A stretch of DNA of 55,686 nt from Chitinophaga pinensis (lineage in GTDB: Bacteria > Bacteroidota > Bacteroidia > M30B66). Position numbers and translations under genes: made by a program. Of this stretch, positions 37,947 to 45,765 are shown one piece after another. Position 1 is the stretch's first letter. Each line of letters starts with the position of its first letter. The notes below the pieces were generated by a model, which was not told where the DNA came from, ran no database searches, and was given only the letters and a program-made list of their open reading frames with translations. The stretch is from NCBI GenBank assembly GCA_945883545.1, contig CAMCXT010000019.1:1-55686 (forward strand), read 5' to 3'.

Positions 37947-39164
37947 CTAAACTTCCAAAGCCTCAACGGCTTGGTCGATTGCCTTCAAAATGATTTCGCA
38001 CGCTTTTGTGATTTCTTGGTCCAAAATTGTGAGTGGCGGAGCAATTCTTAAACAGTTGTCGGCAAACAAAAACCAATCTGTGATTAATCCTCCAGCATAG
38101 CAATTCTCCATTGTTTTTAACACTAGGGCATTATCGCGCATTTCGGCAGCGAGAAGTAAACCCATTCCATGAATTGCAATAATTTCTGGGTGAACCAATA
38201 ACTTCCTGATGAGTTGCTCCTTCGCAGGTATTGCCTGCATAAACCCGGGTTCAAGAATTACTTCCAAACTTGCAGCTGCAGCAGCACAAGCCAACGCGTT
38301 TCCCCCGAAAGTAGTGATGTGTCCGAGCAAAGGATTGTAGCTCAATTGCTTCATCAAGTGGTTTGAAGCGGCAAATGCACCGATTGGAATTCCTCCTCCC
38401 ATCCCTTTGGCCATCAATAGAATATCTGGAACGATCCCAAAATGGCGAAACGCAAAGCACGCACCTGTTCTTCCAAAACCCGTTTGAATTTCGTCGAGTA
38501 TGAGTAAAGTGCCTGTAGCGGTGCATCGATCTCTCAATGCTTTCAACCAAAGGTAATCTGGTATTTTCGCCCCTGCCTCACCTTGTATTGATTCGGCAAT
38601 TACACAGGCAGTATTTTCAGTTATCTTGGATAAATCGGGCAGGTGATTATAGGTTAAAAAACCAACATTGGGTAAAAGTGGACCATAACCTTTCTTGAAA
38701 AAATCGGAACCCATCACGCTCAATGCTCCGTGTGTACTTCCGTGGTATGCGTTGTGAAAGGCGAGAATTTCCGATCTGCCCGTTGCGCGCTTCGCTAGTT
38801 TCAATGCGCCTTCAGTAGCTTCTGCTCCAGAATTCACGAAGTAAATAGAGTCGATGGGTTGAGGAAGAATTTCAGCCAACCTTGAAGCAAGTTTTACTTG
38901 TGGGCCTTGAACAAATTCCCCATAAACCATCACATGCAAGTACTTATCAAGCTGATTTTGAATCGCTTGAACTACTTTAGGATGGCGATGACCAATATTG
39001 CAAACAGATATACCAGAAATAAAGTCTATGTATTGTTTCCCAGCTGTATCCGTAATAAAAACACCTTCAGCCTGCTCAATTTCAAGCATTGGCGGGAAAG
39101 GTGAAGTTTGGGCAACATGCTGCAGAAACATCGACCGCAACGAAAGGCTGCCTATTTGTTGCAT
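37947..39164 (-). CDS. Class III aminotransferase (acetylornithine/ornithine type)
   Basis: 405 residues. PLP site: DEIQTGFGRTG (D224) and the Schiff-base Lys253 in LLMAKGMGGGIPIGAF. VNSGAEATEGALKLAKRATG and the HNAYHGSTHGALSV segment are typical of the subgroup that includes acetylornithine and ornithine aminotransferases. The substrate cannot be settled from sequence; no arginine genes are nearby. A second Met at residue 12 is an alternative start. Three bases separate it from the usp gene downstream of 40055, so the two may be one transcript. Confidence 0.88.
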   Translation of the reverse strand: MQQIGSLSLRSMFLQHVAQTSPFPPMLEIEQAEGVFITDTAGKQYIDFISGISVCNIGHRHPKVVQAIQNQLDKYLHVMVYGEFVQGPQVKLASRLAEILPQPIDSIYFVNSGAEATEGALKLAKRATGRSEILAFHNAYHGSTHGALSVMGSDFFKKGYGPLLPNVGFLTYNHLPDLSKITENTACVIAESIQGEAGAKIPDYLWLKALRDRCTATGTLLILDEIQTGFGRTGACFAFRHFGIVPDILLMAKGMGGGIPIGAFAASNHLMKQLSYNPLLGHITTFGGNALACAAAAASLEVILEPGFMQAIPAKEQLIRKLLVHPEIIAIHGMGLLLAAEMRDNALVLKTMENCYAGGLITDWFLFADNCLRIAPPLTILDQEITKACEIILKAIDQAVEALEV

Positions 39165-39167
39165 GGT

Positions 39168-40055
39168 TTAATAGGGCGTTACAGAATTGACAAATCCAGA
39201 AGTTGGACGAATGCTCAAAATGGGGATAGTCGAATGGTTTACGATCTGTTGGGCATATGGCCCCATGAAAAATCCAGTGGTGTTTATTTCCTGCTCATTC
39301 ATGATAATGATGAGGTCGGCATTTTTCTCTGCTGCATAATCCATCGTTGAACGGGCAATGTTTGAGCAGAAAACTGTTGACACAGTAAATTCAACCTGAC
39401 GTTCCTTGAGAAAGTCTTCAACCTGCTTCATTTTCATGCGAAACTTTGCATTGATTTCTTCATCGTCGTGGTCGTGTGAACGAAGGCCACAAATGTGAAT
39501 GTTAGCATTGTAAGTTGCAGCCATTTTAACGGCCAAATTGAGTTTTTCGCGCGAATGAAATGAGTTATCAATCGGTACAACAATATTCTTAAACCCAAAC
39601 TGCTGGGCAGATTGTTGAACCGAAAGTACAGGGCATGAAGCTTCCGAAACGATTCTGAAGGCATTGCTTCCCATAAAAAATTCACGAATTCCGCTCACTC
39701 CGTGGGTGCCGAGAATAATCATATCGGCATCAGTTTCATCGGCAATTCTCACGACTTCCTCTCTAATTCTGCCGTATGTAATCATGGTGTTTACTTTCAC
39801 CCCATGTTTGCTTTTAATTTCTTCGGCAATTTGTGCCAACCTTGCTCCAATAGCACCTGAAAGTTTGGCGTTTTGAGACTCATCAATATCCACCTCGGGC
39901 AAGTTTACCCGGAAGGCGAACGTAGAAACAACATGGAGTAAAACAATTTCAGAATCAAGCAATTGTGCCATCCGAATGGCATGTTCTAGGGCTAGATTAG
40001 CAGTATCTGAAAAATCAGTAGGGATAAGAATCCTATTTACATCAAGCTTGTTCAT
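39168..40055 (-). CDS. Universal stress protein, two UspA domains
   Basis: 295 residues from the ATG at 40055 (MNKLDVNRILIPTDFSDTAN); a longer frame to 40115 reads through a structured leader and is rejected. Two UspA domains in tandem; the first has the ATP-binding signature GTHGVSGIREFFMGSNA, the second (from about residue 150) is degenerate. Start of an aminotransferase-containing transcript. Its leader holds two competing inverted repeats (GGAGTTT/AAACTCC and CTAAG/CTTAG). Paralogue of the next gene upstream. Confidence 0.88.
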   Translation of the reverse strand: MNKLDVNRILIPTDFSDTANLALEHAIRMAQLLDSEIVLLHVVSTFAFRVNLPEVDIDESQNAKLSGAIGARLAQIAEEIKSKHGVKVNTMITYGRIREEVVRIADETDADMIILGTHGVSGIREFFMGSNAFRIVSEASCPVLSVQQSAQQFGFKNIVVPIDNSFHSREKLNLAVKMAATYNANIHICGLRSHDHDDEEINAKFRMKMKQVEDFLKERQVEFTVSTVFCSNIARSTMDYAAEKNADLIIIMNEQEINTTGFFMGPYAQQIVNHSTIPILSIRPTSGFVNSVTPY

Positions 40056-40112
40056 AATTAGAGGGAGTTTAATTAGGCATGGTAAGCTAAGAAACTCCTT
40101 GCTTAGAAACAA

Positions 40113-40148
40113 CAATAGCCTGTCACTCGATTGAATAACAGGCTATTG
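40113..40148 (-). terminator. Hairpin between the two usp genes
   Basis: CAATAGCCTGT (40113-40123) and ACAGGCTATTG (40138-40148) form a perfect 11-bp stem with a 14-base loop, 16 bases after the usp2 stop. On the minus strand only a weak TTGTTT follows, so it may be a partial terminator or processing site within a two-gene transcript. Confidence 0.6.
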
Positions 40149-40163
40149 AAATTATTAGATCTA

Positions 40164-41045
40164 TTAATAAGGCACAAAAACTGTTGTGTCCTTTTTCACA
40201 TTTGGCACGATACTACAAACAGGAATTGCAGCATTGTTAATGACTTCCTGAGCAGCAGAGCCAATGAATAACTCCGTGAAGTTGGTTTCTTGTTGGGTCA
40301 TGATCATGATAAGGTCTCCTCCATTTTCATTGGCATAACGCAACACTTCTTCTCCAAGATTATCTCTTCCTACAGGTGCATGAATCATTTCGGTTGAGAA
40401 CTTAACGTCTGCTCTTTCTAGGAAATTATGCACTTGATTCATTTGAAGTTTTAGCTTCGTTACTACATCTTCGTCGTCGGTCATTAAAATAGAAACCACT
40501 TTAACTTCAGCGTTAAAATTGCGCGAAAGTTCGATCGCTTTGTTAACTTTTTCGCGGGTTTCTTTTGTTAGATCCAATGGGAGAATAATGGTATTAAAGC
40601 CCACGTGCTCTGGCTTTCCTTTGATAGAGATTACGGGCACACGGCTTTCTTTTACTACACGAAGGGCATTCGACCCAATGAAACGCTTCTTGATGGTTTC
40701 AGAACCATTCGTTCCCATAACGATAAAAGTTGCCCCAGTAATTTCTGCAAGGCGCACAATTTCTTCATACACTTTTCCAGTAGCTACCAACGGACTGGTG
40801 CGGATTCCTGAACGTTTCTCTAAATCATCGCAGAGCGCGTTCATGCGGCTCCAAATTTCTTGCGTCACCTTATCATCCTCTTCGGCAGAGAAAAAGCTGG
40901 TGATAATTCCTTGTTCAACATGAACATGCAAAAGCAAAAGCGTTCCCTTGAGGGTTTTTGCGATTTCTTCAGCGTGATTAAGTGCGACCAAACTTTGTTC
41001 TGAAAAGTCGATCGGAACGAGTATGATTTTTTTTGTGGTATTCAT
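40164..41045 (-). CDS. Universal stress protein, two UspA domains (upstream copy)
   Basis: 293 residues: MNTTKKIILVPIDFSEQSLV opens the first UspA domain, with FIVMGTNGSETIKKRFIGSN at its ATP site (one Gly of the usual GxxGxxG pattern missing), and a second domain starts near residue 148. Similar in length and order to the neighbouring usp but clearly diverged, so an old tandem duplication. A minus-strand TACTTTTG lies 26 bases upstream of the start, shared with the divergent phosphorylase gene region. Confidence 0.88.
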   Translation of the reverse strand: MNTTKKIILVPIDFSEQSLVALNHAEEIAKTLKGTLLLLHVHVEQGIITSFFSAEEDDKVTQEIWSRMNALCDDLEKRSGIRTSPLVATGKVYEEIVRLAEITGATFIVMGTNGSETIKKRFIGSNALRVVKESRVPVISIKGKPEHVGFNTIILPLDLTKETREKVNKAIELSRNFNAEVKVVSILMTDDEDVVTKLKLQMNQVHNFLERADVKFSTEMIHAPVGRDNLGEEVLRYANENGGDLIMIMTQQETNFTELFIGSAAQEVINNAAIPVCSIVPNVKKDTTVFVPY

Positions 41046-41070
41046 TCCCTTTGTTTACTTTGAGTTGGTG

Positions 41071-41078
41071 CAAAAGTA
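41071..41078 (-). promoter_or_regulatory. Promoter -7 box for the usp genes
   Basis: Minus-strand TACTTTTG, exact to TAnnTTTG, 26 bases before the usp start at 41045. It sits in the 43-base space between divergent genes. Confidence 0.5.
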
Positions 41079-41088
41079 CACAATCCAT

Positions 41089-41961
41089 ATGAAGGCTATT
41101 CCAAGTTCTGAGCTAGTTCTCAACCCCGATGGAAGTATTTATCACCTGAAATTACACCCTGAACAAATTGCTGATACAGTGATCGTTGTGGGAGATCAAG
41201 GTAGAGTTGAAACCATTTCTGCACACTTTGATCACATAGAGCACAAGGTGCAAAACCGCGAATTCGTAACCCATACAGGCACTTACAAAGGGAAGAGATT
41301 CACTGCTTTGTCGACAGGAATTGGCACCGATAACATCGATATTGTTTTGAATGAGTTGGATGCTCTTGTGAATATCGACCTTAAAAATCGCATGCTCAAG
41401 GAAAATCACCATACGCTAAATATTATTCGAATTGGAACTTCTGGAACTTTAATGAAAGATATTCCAGTAGATTCTGTGGTAATTTCAAAACATGGTTTGG
41501 GCTTCGATGGCTTGATGCATTTTTATGGTTTTCAAGAAAACGAGCAGGAAAAAGTTATTCTTCAGGCTATCAACCAGCAACTTGCTTTGCCAGAAATATT
41601 AAATAAGCCTTATTTGGTGGAAGCCGATGAGACACTTTTCAACATTCTGAAGCCTGATTACTTTGAAGGAATTACTGCCACAGCCTCTGGTTTTTATGGT
41701 CCACAAGGCCGAACTTTGCGACTCACTCCGGCAGTGGCCGACTTGAACGAACGCATGATGGAATTCACCTTTCAGGGAAACCAAATCACCAATTTCGAAA
41801 TGGAAACTTCGGCTTTGTATGGCTTGTCGCGCATGCTTGGACATCGAGCCTGCACCGTTTGTGCAATTATTGCAAACCGTGCTACTTTAGAGTACAGTAA
41901 AAACTATAAGCCTGTAATTGAGAACCTTGTTAAATCTGTGCTCGATAGGTTAAGTGCATAA
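41089..41961 (+). CDS. Nucleoside phosphorylase (uridine phosphorylase-like)
   Basis: 290 residues from the ATG at 41089 (MKAIPSSELVLNPDGS); an earlier Met at 41023 lies inside the divergent usp gene and is rejected. PNP/UDP superfamily features: DTVIVVGDQGRVE phosphate site, STGIGTDNIDIVLNEL, a conserved NFEMETSALYGLSRMLGH with the ribose-binding Glu, and CAIIANR. It cleaves nucleosides with phosphate to base and ribose-1-phosphate; specificity for uridine is inferred from the motif style. The stop is directly followed by the start of the SirB1-like gene. Confidence 0.88.
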   Translation: MKAIPSSELVLNPDGSIYHLKLHPEQIADTVIVVGDQGRVETISAHFDHIEHKVQNREFVTHTGTYKGKRFTALSTGIGTDNIDIVLNELDALVNIDLKNRMLKENHHTLNIIRIGTSGTLMKDIPVDSVVISKHGLGFDGLMHFYGFQENEQEKVILQAINQQLALPEILNKPYLVEADETLFNILKPDYFEGITATASGFYGPQGRTLRLTPAVADLNERMMEFTFQGNQITNFEMETSALYGLSRMLGHRACTVCAIIANRATLEYSKNYKPVIENLVKSVLDRLSA

Positions 41962-42840
41962 ATGGAAAACATCAAAGACAACGAACTAAACGCCCTGATT
42001 CATCTACTGGAAGATCCAGATGAGGAAATCTTTAGTACGATTCGGGAACGCATCCTTTCGATGGGCGAAGAAGTGATTCCTGCCTTAGAAAACGTTTGGG
42101 AAAGCACCTTCAACAATATTTTGCAAACCCGAATTGAAGACATCATCCAAACCATTCAATTTACTAATGTACTGGAGGAATTAAAACTTTGGGCAGACAC
42201 CGGCGGAGTTGATCTACTAACAGGAACAATGTTGGTTTCAAAATACCAATATCCCGATTTGGATGATGAGCATGTTCGCAAACAAATCGAACTTATTAGA
42301 AGAGATGTTTGGCTCGAACTCAATTCAAATCTAACTGCATATGAAAAGGTGAGAGTGATCAACCACATCCTTTTCGATGTTTACAATTTCACTGGCAACA
42401 CCACCAATTATCACGCTCCGCAGAATTCCTACATCAATAACGTAATTGAAAGCAAAAGAGGAAATCCGTTGTTGTTGAGCATCTTGTATTCGATCATTGC
42501 TCAAGGGCTGAACATTCCAATTTACGGTGTAAATCTGCCCGAACACTTCATTTTAGCTTATCGGGATGAATTCACGATCCGACAGGAAGATGAAGAAGAG
42601 CCTATTTTATTCTACATCAACCCGTTCAGTAGGGGCGCAGTTTTCAGCCGAAGAGAAATAGACACCTTCCTGAAACAATTAAAATTAGACCAAAACAGGA
42701 TTTTCTATGAAAGTTGCTCTAATGTCGACATCGTATGCAGACAACTCAGAAACCTGATCGTTTCTTACGAAAAGCTTGGATATCCAAACAAAGTCGACGA
42801 TTTGAAGAATTTACTTAGCATTCTCAGTTATTCGGGCTGA
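41962..42840 (+). CDS. SirB1/transglutaminase-like family protein
   Basis: 292 residues. A helical N-terminus (about 1-100) precedes the SirB1 region: INHILFDVYNFTGNTTNYHA, SKRGNPLLLSILYSIIAQGL and NIPIYGVNLPEHFILAYRDE. The expected catalytic Cys after the GN pair is Pro (GNPLLLS), as in many members of this group, so it is probably not a protease. The His in PEHF is kept. Starts directly after the phosphorylase stop, so one transcript. The stop overlaps the convergent gene by 13 bases. Function unknown. Confidence 0.8.
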   Translation: MENIKDNELNALIHLLEDPDEEIFSTIRERILSMGEEVIPALENVWESTFNNILQTRIEDIIQTIQFTNVLEELKLWADTGGVDLLTGTMLVSKYQYPDLDDEHVRKQIELIRRDVWLELNSNLTAYEKVRVINHILFDVYNFTGNTTNYHAPQNSYINNVIESKRGNPLLLSILYSIIAQGLNIPIYGVNLPEHFILAYRDEFTIRQEDEEEPILFYINPFSRGAVFSRREIDTFLKQLKLDQNRIFYESCSNVDIVCRQLRNLIVSYEKLGYPNKVDDLKNLLSILSYSG

Positions 42841-43532
42841 TTCCGTTTCGATTTCCTTTTCACATATTGCGGCAATCTGATTTTCTTACCTCTTTTTGGA
42901 TATTTTTTGAGAATGAGTTTCGAAACTTCATCAGGCGCTTCAGAGCACTTTCTTTTCCAACCATTTACGGGTTCTAACTTTCGGTAAAAGAAAAACGAAC
43001 CACTTTGAAGGGCATCAATTGGCGCCAGTATCAATGTAAAAATCTCGGTATACAAAGTTGTGTAGCCAAAGCTCTGAAACTCATTCCAGCCGTAATAGAT
43101 TCTTTCGGTTTTTCGGTTGATTTTTCGTTCCAACTGCACCGAATCACAACTGATGTCGGTAATTTTTCCTTTGGAAGGCATTGCGGCAGTGTCGCCTTGA
43201 AGCCTAAATAAAAGTGTGTTTCGTATCCTGAAGATGGGCTTCCTCTTGATGGTTGGATGAAAAAACTCCATCTGGTAATCAACCGATTTCAATTGCTCTC
43301 TTTGTGGATCATCCAATAAGAAACCATAGATATCGGCCGTTGAAATCTCGTATTCGTGGGTGTCGTTCAAATCCAAAACCCTAAAAACAATTACACTGTC
43401 GGAGGCTGAAATGATAATACAGTCTATCACTTGATCATCTTCTCGAAGAAAAATATGGTCTTGAGCCATGAGATTTCCTTCAAAAAGGACTGATACAACT
43501 AAAAAAAGCAGACCTCTTAAAATAGACTTCAT
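42828..43532 (-). CDS. Secreted protein of unknown function
   Basis: 234 residues. Signal peptide (1-23, ending GNLMAQ). The opening HIFLREDDQVIDCIIISASD resembles small beta-barrel repeats of Bacteroidota proteins in which a residue is assigned to a stimulus-response site, but I cannot place it in a family. A second similar segment (TAAMPSKGKITDISCDSVQLERK) suggests an internal repeat. A very basic Lys/Arg tail ends the protein. Monocistronic; convergent with the SirB1-like gene. Confidence 0.7.
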   Translation of the reverse strand: MKSILRGLLFLVVSVLFEGNLMAQDHIFLREDDQVIDCIIISASDSVIVFRVLDLNDTHEYEISTADIYGFLLDDPQREQLKSVDYQMEFFHPTIKRKPIFRIRNTLLFRLQGDTAAMPSKGKITDISCDSVQLERKINRKTERIYYGWNEFQSFGYTTLYTEIFTLILAPIDALQSGSFFFYRKLEPVNGWKRKCSEAPDEVSKLILKKYPKRGKKIRLPQYVKRKSKRNQPE

Positions 43533-43588
43533 CAGGTTTTGTAAAATTACGTTGAAAGAGGCATAGGACTTTGTAAATTCGGGACCTG

Positions 43589-44086
43589 ATGAAAGGCAGA
43601 CTTATTTTAGATTCCCGCAAAGTTAAGCAGAAGCTTCAGCGGATGGCACTACAGATTCATGAACGCAATCATGATCAGCGTATTATCTTGGTTGGGATTC
43701 AGCGTGGAGGCTTTCAAATGGCAGGAATGCTGGCTTCCTTTCTCGAAGATTTCAGTGGGCAACCCAATGCTTTTCATGCAATTGCCATCAATAAACCGAA
43801 TCCTTTGCACACAGAACCACAAACAGACTTAACAGCCGAAATGCTAAAAAATGCGGTTGTTGTGTTGGTGGATGATGTCCAAAACTCAGGAAGAACGATG
43901 ATGTATGCCATTAAGTACTTTCTGCAATTCGATGTTCAATCCATTCAAACCTGTGTGTTAGTTGACCGTGGCCACAACCTTTTCCCGGTGCACTCTGATT
44001 TTGTTGGACTATCCTTGTCTACAACCCTTCAAGAACATGTAACGGTAGAATTCTCTGAAAATGAGGCGGAAGTTTATCTAGGGTAA
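43589..44086 (+). CDS. Phosphoribosyltransferase, PyrR-like
   Basis: 165 residues. PRPP loop VVLVDDVQNSGRTMM (91-105); upstream GIQRGGFQMAGMLASFL and downstream VLVDRGHNLFPVHSDFVGLS, LSTTLQEHVTVEF. The last segments match the order seen in PyrR (uracil phosphoribosyltransferase / pyr attenuation regulator). There is no pyrimidine operon next to it, so enzyme or regulator role is open. The stop overlaps the convergent aroK by 13 bases. Confidence 0.85.
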   Translation: MKGRLILDSRKVKQKLQRMALQIHERNHDQRIILVGIQRGGFQMAGMLASFLEDFSGQPNAFHAIAINKPNPLHTEPQTDLTAEMLKNAVVVLVDDVQNSGRTMMYAIKYFLQFDVQSIQTCVLVDRGHNLFPVHSDFVGLSLSTTLQEHVTVEFSENEAEVYLG

Positions 44087-44598
44087 GCTTCGCTGATTTT
44101 TTCGCGAATCCAATCAACCAATTCTGCAAAACTCAATCGGTGAGGCTCTATTCGAAGAGGGATTCGAGCGTAACATGCTTTGCGTTTTTCAATCAATTCT
44201 CTTAAGGATACCAATGGATCAACTTGATTGATAAGTGGTCGATCTCCCACTTCTCCTTGTTGCAATCGATTTAGCACCATGCCTTCGGGAACATCTAGAT
44301 AAACGCAGGTTCCTTGCTCAAGCATCCAATCAAGATTGTGTTCAAAACAAGGTGTTCCTCCACCACATGACACGATGAGATCAGCATCTGATTTGATATT
44401 CCTGAGTACTTGAGCTTCCTTTTTTCGAAAAATATCTTCGGAATATTCCGAAATCCATTGTGCTGGAGAAATTCCAGTGTCCTCCGAAACCTGGATATCG
44501 AGATCTATAAATCTGAACTTCAGCTTATTGGCAAGTTTCTTTCCAAGTGTACTTTTGCCACTCCCCGGTAAACCACAGATGAAAAGAATTTGCGGCAC
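44074..44598 (-). CDS. aroK: Shikimate kinase
   Basis: About 174 residues if started at GTG 44598; a TTG at 44610 (four codons earlier) is equally possible. The only ATG in frame, at 44700, would place the tRNA-Leu gene inside the coding region, so it is rejected. Motifs: P-loop GLPGSGKST, shikimate site FIDLDIQVSEDTGIS, IFRKKEAQVL, SCGGGTP, and lid GDRPLI. Catalyses phosphorylation of shikimate in the aromatic amino acid pathway. Divergent from, and abutting, the tRNA gene. Confidence 0.85.
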   Translation of the reverse strand: MPQILFICGLPGSGKSTLGKKLANKLKFRFIDLDIQVSEDTGISPAQWISEYSEDIFRKKEAQVLRNIKSDADLIVSCGGGTPCFEHNLDWMLEQGTCVYLDVPEGMVLNRLQQGEVGDRPLINQVDPLVSLRELIEKRKACYARIPLRIEPHRLSFAELVDWIREKISEAYPR

Positions 44599-44618
44599 TT
44601 GTCGATTCAATTTTTTTC

Positions 44619-44626
44619 TATTTTTG
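44619..44626 (+). promoter_or_regulatory. Promoter -7 box for tRNA-Leu
   Basis: TATTTTTG (fits TAnnTTTG), 12 bases before the tRNA. A TTG lies 17 bases upstream (44599-44601), a short spacing. Confidence 0.5.
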
Positions 44627-44638
44627 CCATCCCTAAAT

Positions 44639-44721
44639 GCCCAGGTGGTGAAATTGGTAGACACGCTACTTTGAGGGGGTAGTGAGCTAAGCTTGTGCAA
44701 GTTCGAATCTTGTTCTGGGCA
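44639..44721 (+). tRNA. tRNA-Leu, anticodon GAG
   Basis: Cloverleaf by hand: acceptor GCCCAGG paired with TCTGGGC, discriminator A; D-arm GTG/CAC; anticodon stem CTACT/GGTAG with loop TTGAGGG (anticodon GAG, decodes CUC/CUU); long variable arm typical of tRNA-Leu; T-arm GCAAG-TTCGAAT-CTTGT. CCA is not encoded. Confidence 0.95.
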
Positions 44722-44728
44722 CTTAATT

Positions 44729-44766
44729 AACAGCTGGAAAATTACTTTCCGGCTGTTTTGTTTTTA
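44729..44766 (+). terminator. Terminator of tRNA-Leu, inside the 3' end of the antisense skp gene
   Basis: AACAGC-x-GGAAA (44729-44740) pairs with TTTCC-x-GCTGTT (44746-44757), then TTGTTTTT. It closes the tRNA transcript on the plus strand while encoding the last codons of the minus-strand gene; the stop codon of that gene lies in the loop. Confidence 0.8.
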
Positions 44767-45344
44767 GCGTAGTCTGCATTCAAAGCATCCAACATATCAT
44801 TTGAAATATCCAAAGCTGGATTTGTGTACCAAATCTGACCACCAGGAATGTATGAAATCACATAGCTGAAATTGTTTTTCTTGGCGTAATCCTTCAAAAA
44901 GGCTTCAACATTGTCGAAGATTTTTTTGTTTACATCGGCTTCTTTTGATTGCAGTTGCTCTGTAAGTTGTTGCTCAAGTTGTATGAGTTCTTGCTGCTTT
45001 TTGCCCAATTTCTGCTCGCGCGATTCGCGTTCGGTGATCGTTAAAAACTCAGCACGTTGCTGAAATTCCTGCACATCTTGCTGAAATTTCTTTTGCTCAT
45101 TCACCAGACGCTCTTCAGCGCTTTTCATTTCGCCTTCAATTGCATCTTTTTCCACCTTAAACAATTCGTAGTTCTCACGAACAGTATCCGAATTGAAATA
45201 GGCAATTCGCAGGTTCCCACTGGCGGCAGCAACATTTTCGGCGGCAGATTTTTCACCTCCCGATTTACCTGAAAAGTAAAGTGCGAACAAAACGACAACT
45301 GCCATGGTGAGCAGTACATTGAAGATCAAATTGATATTTTTCAT
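44742..45344 (-). CDS. OmpH/Skp-family periplasmic chaperone
   Basis: 200 residues from the ATG at 45344. A membrane-anchor helix (about 8-24) is followed by a Ser/Gly linker and a Skp-type coiled coil (about 65-150) with typical RIAYFNSDTVRENYELFK, QQRAEFLTITERESREQKLG and, near the end, VISYIPGGQIWYTNPALDIS. Skp chaperones guard unfolded outer-membrane proteins in the periplasm. Bacteroidota carry several; here it is a single gene beside aroK. The longer frame beginning at 45395 lacks family similarity and crosses the promoter. Confidence 0.88.
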   Translation of the reverse strand: MKNINLIFNVLLTMAVVVLFALYFSGKSGGEKSAAENVAAASGNLRIAYFNSDTVRENYELFKVEKDAIEGEMKSAEERLVNEQKKFQQDVQEFQQRAEFLTITERESREQKLGKKQQELIQLEQQLTEQLQSKEADVNKKIFDNVEAFLKDYAKKNNFSYVISYIPGGQIWYTNPALDISNDMLDALNADYAKNKTAGK

Positions 45345-45360
45345 AGCGATTAACGGTTGC

Positions 45361-45368
45361 CAAATATA
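45361..45368 (-). promoter_or_regulatory. Promoter -7 box for the skp gene
   Basis: Minus-strand TATATTTG (exact), 16 bases before the ATG, with ATG in place of TTG at the -33 position after 19 bases. Confidence 0.55.
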
Positions 45369-45733
45369 GACAAAGCCTTTATCTGACCATCTCAAGTAAA
45401 ATCATATTCTTAGGTCATGTTGCTTCCTGTACATTTGAAAGTATAGTGGAAGACCCAGATCTGATTCGAAAAATTAGAGTTTCGACTGGCGACAACAGTC
45501 AAGTTTTGATCAGCTTCAGAACTTGAATTCATCTTTTCTTCAACACGCTCGGTGATGGAATCTTCATGATTAGCGACCATGCTTTTGCCGCATTTGGCAA
45601 AGGAATTGGCACTGCATTTCGAGCCAGAAAATTCTTTATTATATAGATATTATGAATTCACAAGTAGCCCAAATCAAAACTTCACACAACAAGCTTATTG
45701 GCATACAATTAAGAATCTAAGAAAATGTATGTA
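45369..45733. other. Spacer of about 365 bases with possible decayed reading frame
   Basis: No supportable gene. On the plus strand one frame runs without a start from about 45356 to a TGA near 45528, and resumes in the same frame to about 45646, where it encodes the protein-like stretch FFNTLGDGIFMISDHAFAAF followed by GKGIGTAFRARKF. It may be a decayed gene or chance. On the minus strand a 56-residue frame also exists. No repeats or RNA found. Confidence 0.35.
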
Positions 45734-45762
45734 GGTACATGTATTTAATTTACATTTGTACC
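45734..45762 (+). promoter_or_regulatory. Inverted repeat over the pirin promoter (candidate operator)
   Basis: GGTACA (45734-45739) and TGTACC (45757-45762) form a dyad centred on 45748 that overlaps the -7 box TACATTTG (45751-45758). The start codon follows at 45766. The arms are perfect over six bases with partial symmetry inside. Confidence 0.45.
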
Positions 45763-45765
45763 ATT

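Noticed and set aside
39168-41045. Tandem usp genes as a recent duplication
   Set aside because: The proteins differ over most of their length; only motifs and layout are shared.
44477-44674. Plus-strand frame over aroK and tRNA-Leu
   Set aside because: It is antisense to a clear shikimate kinase and runs into the tRNA; composition is that of a shadow frame.
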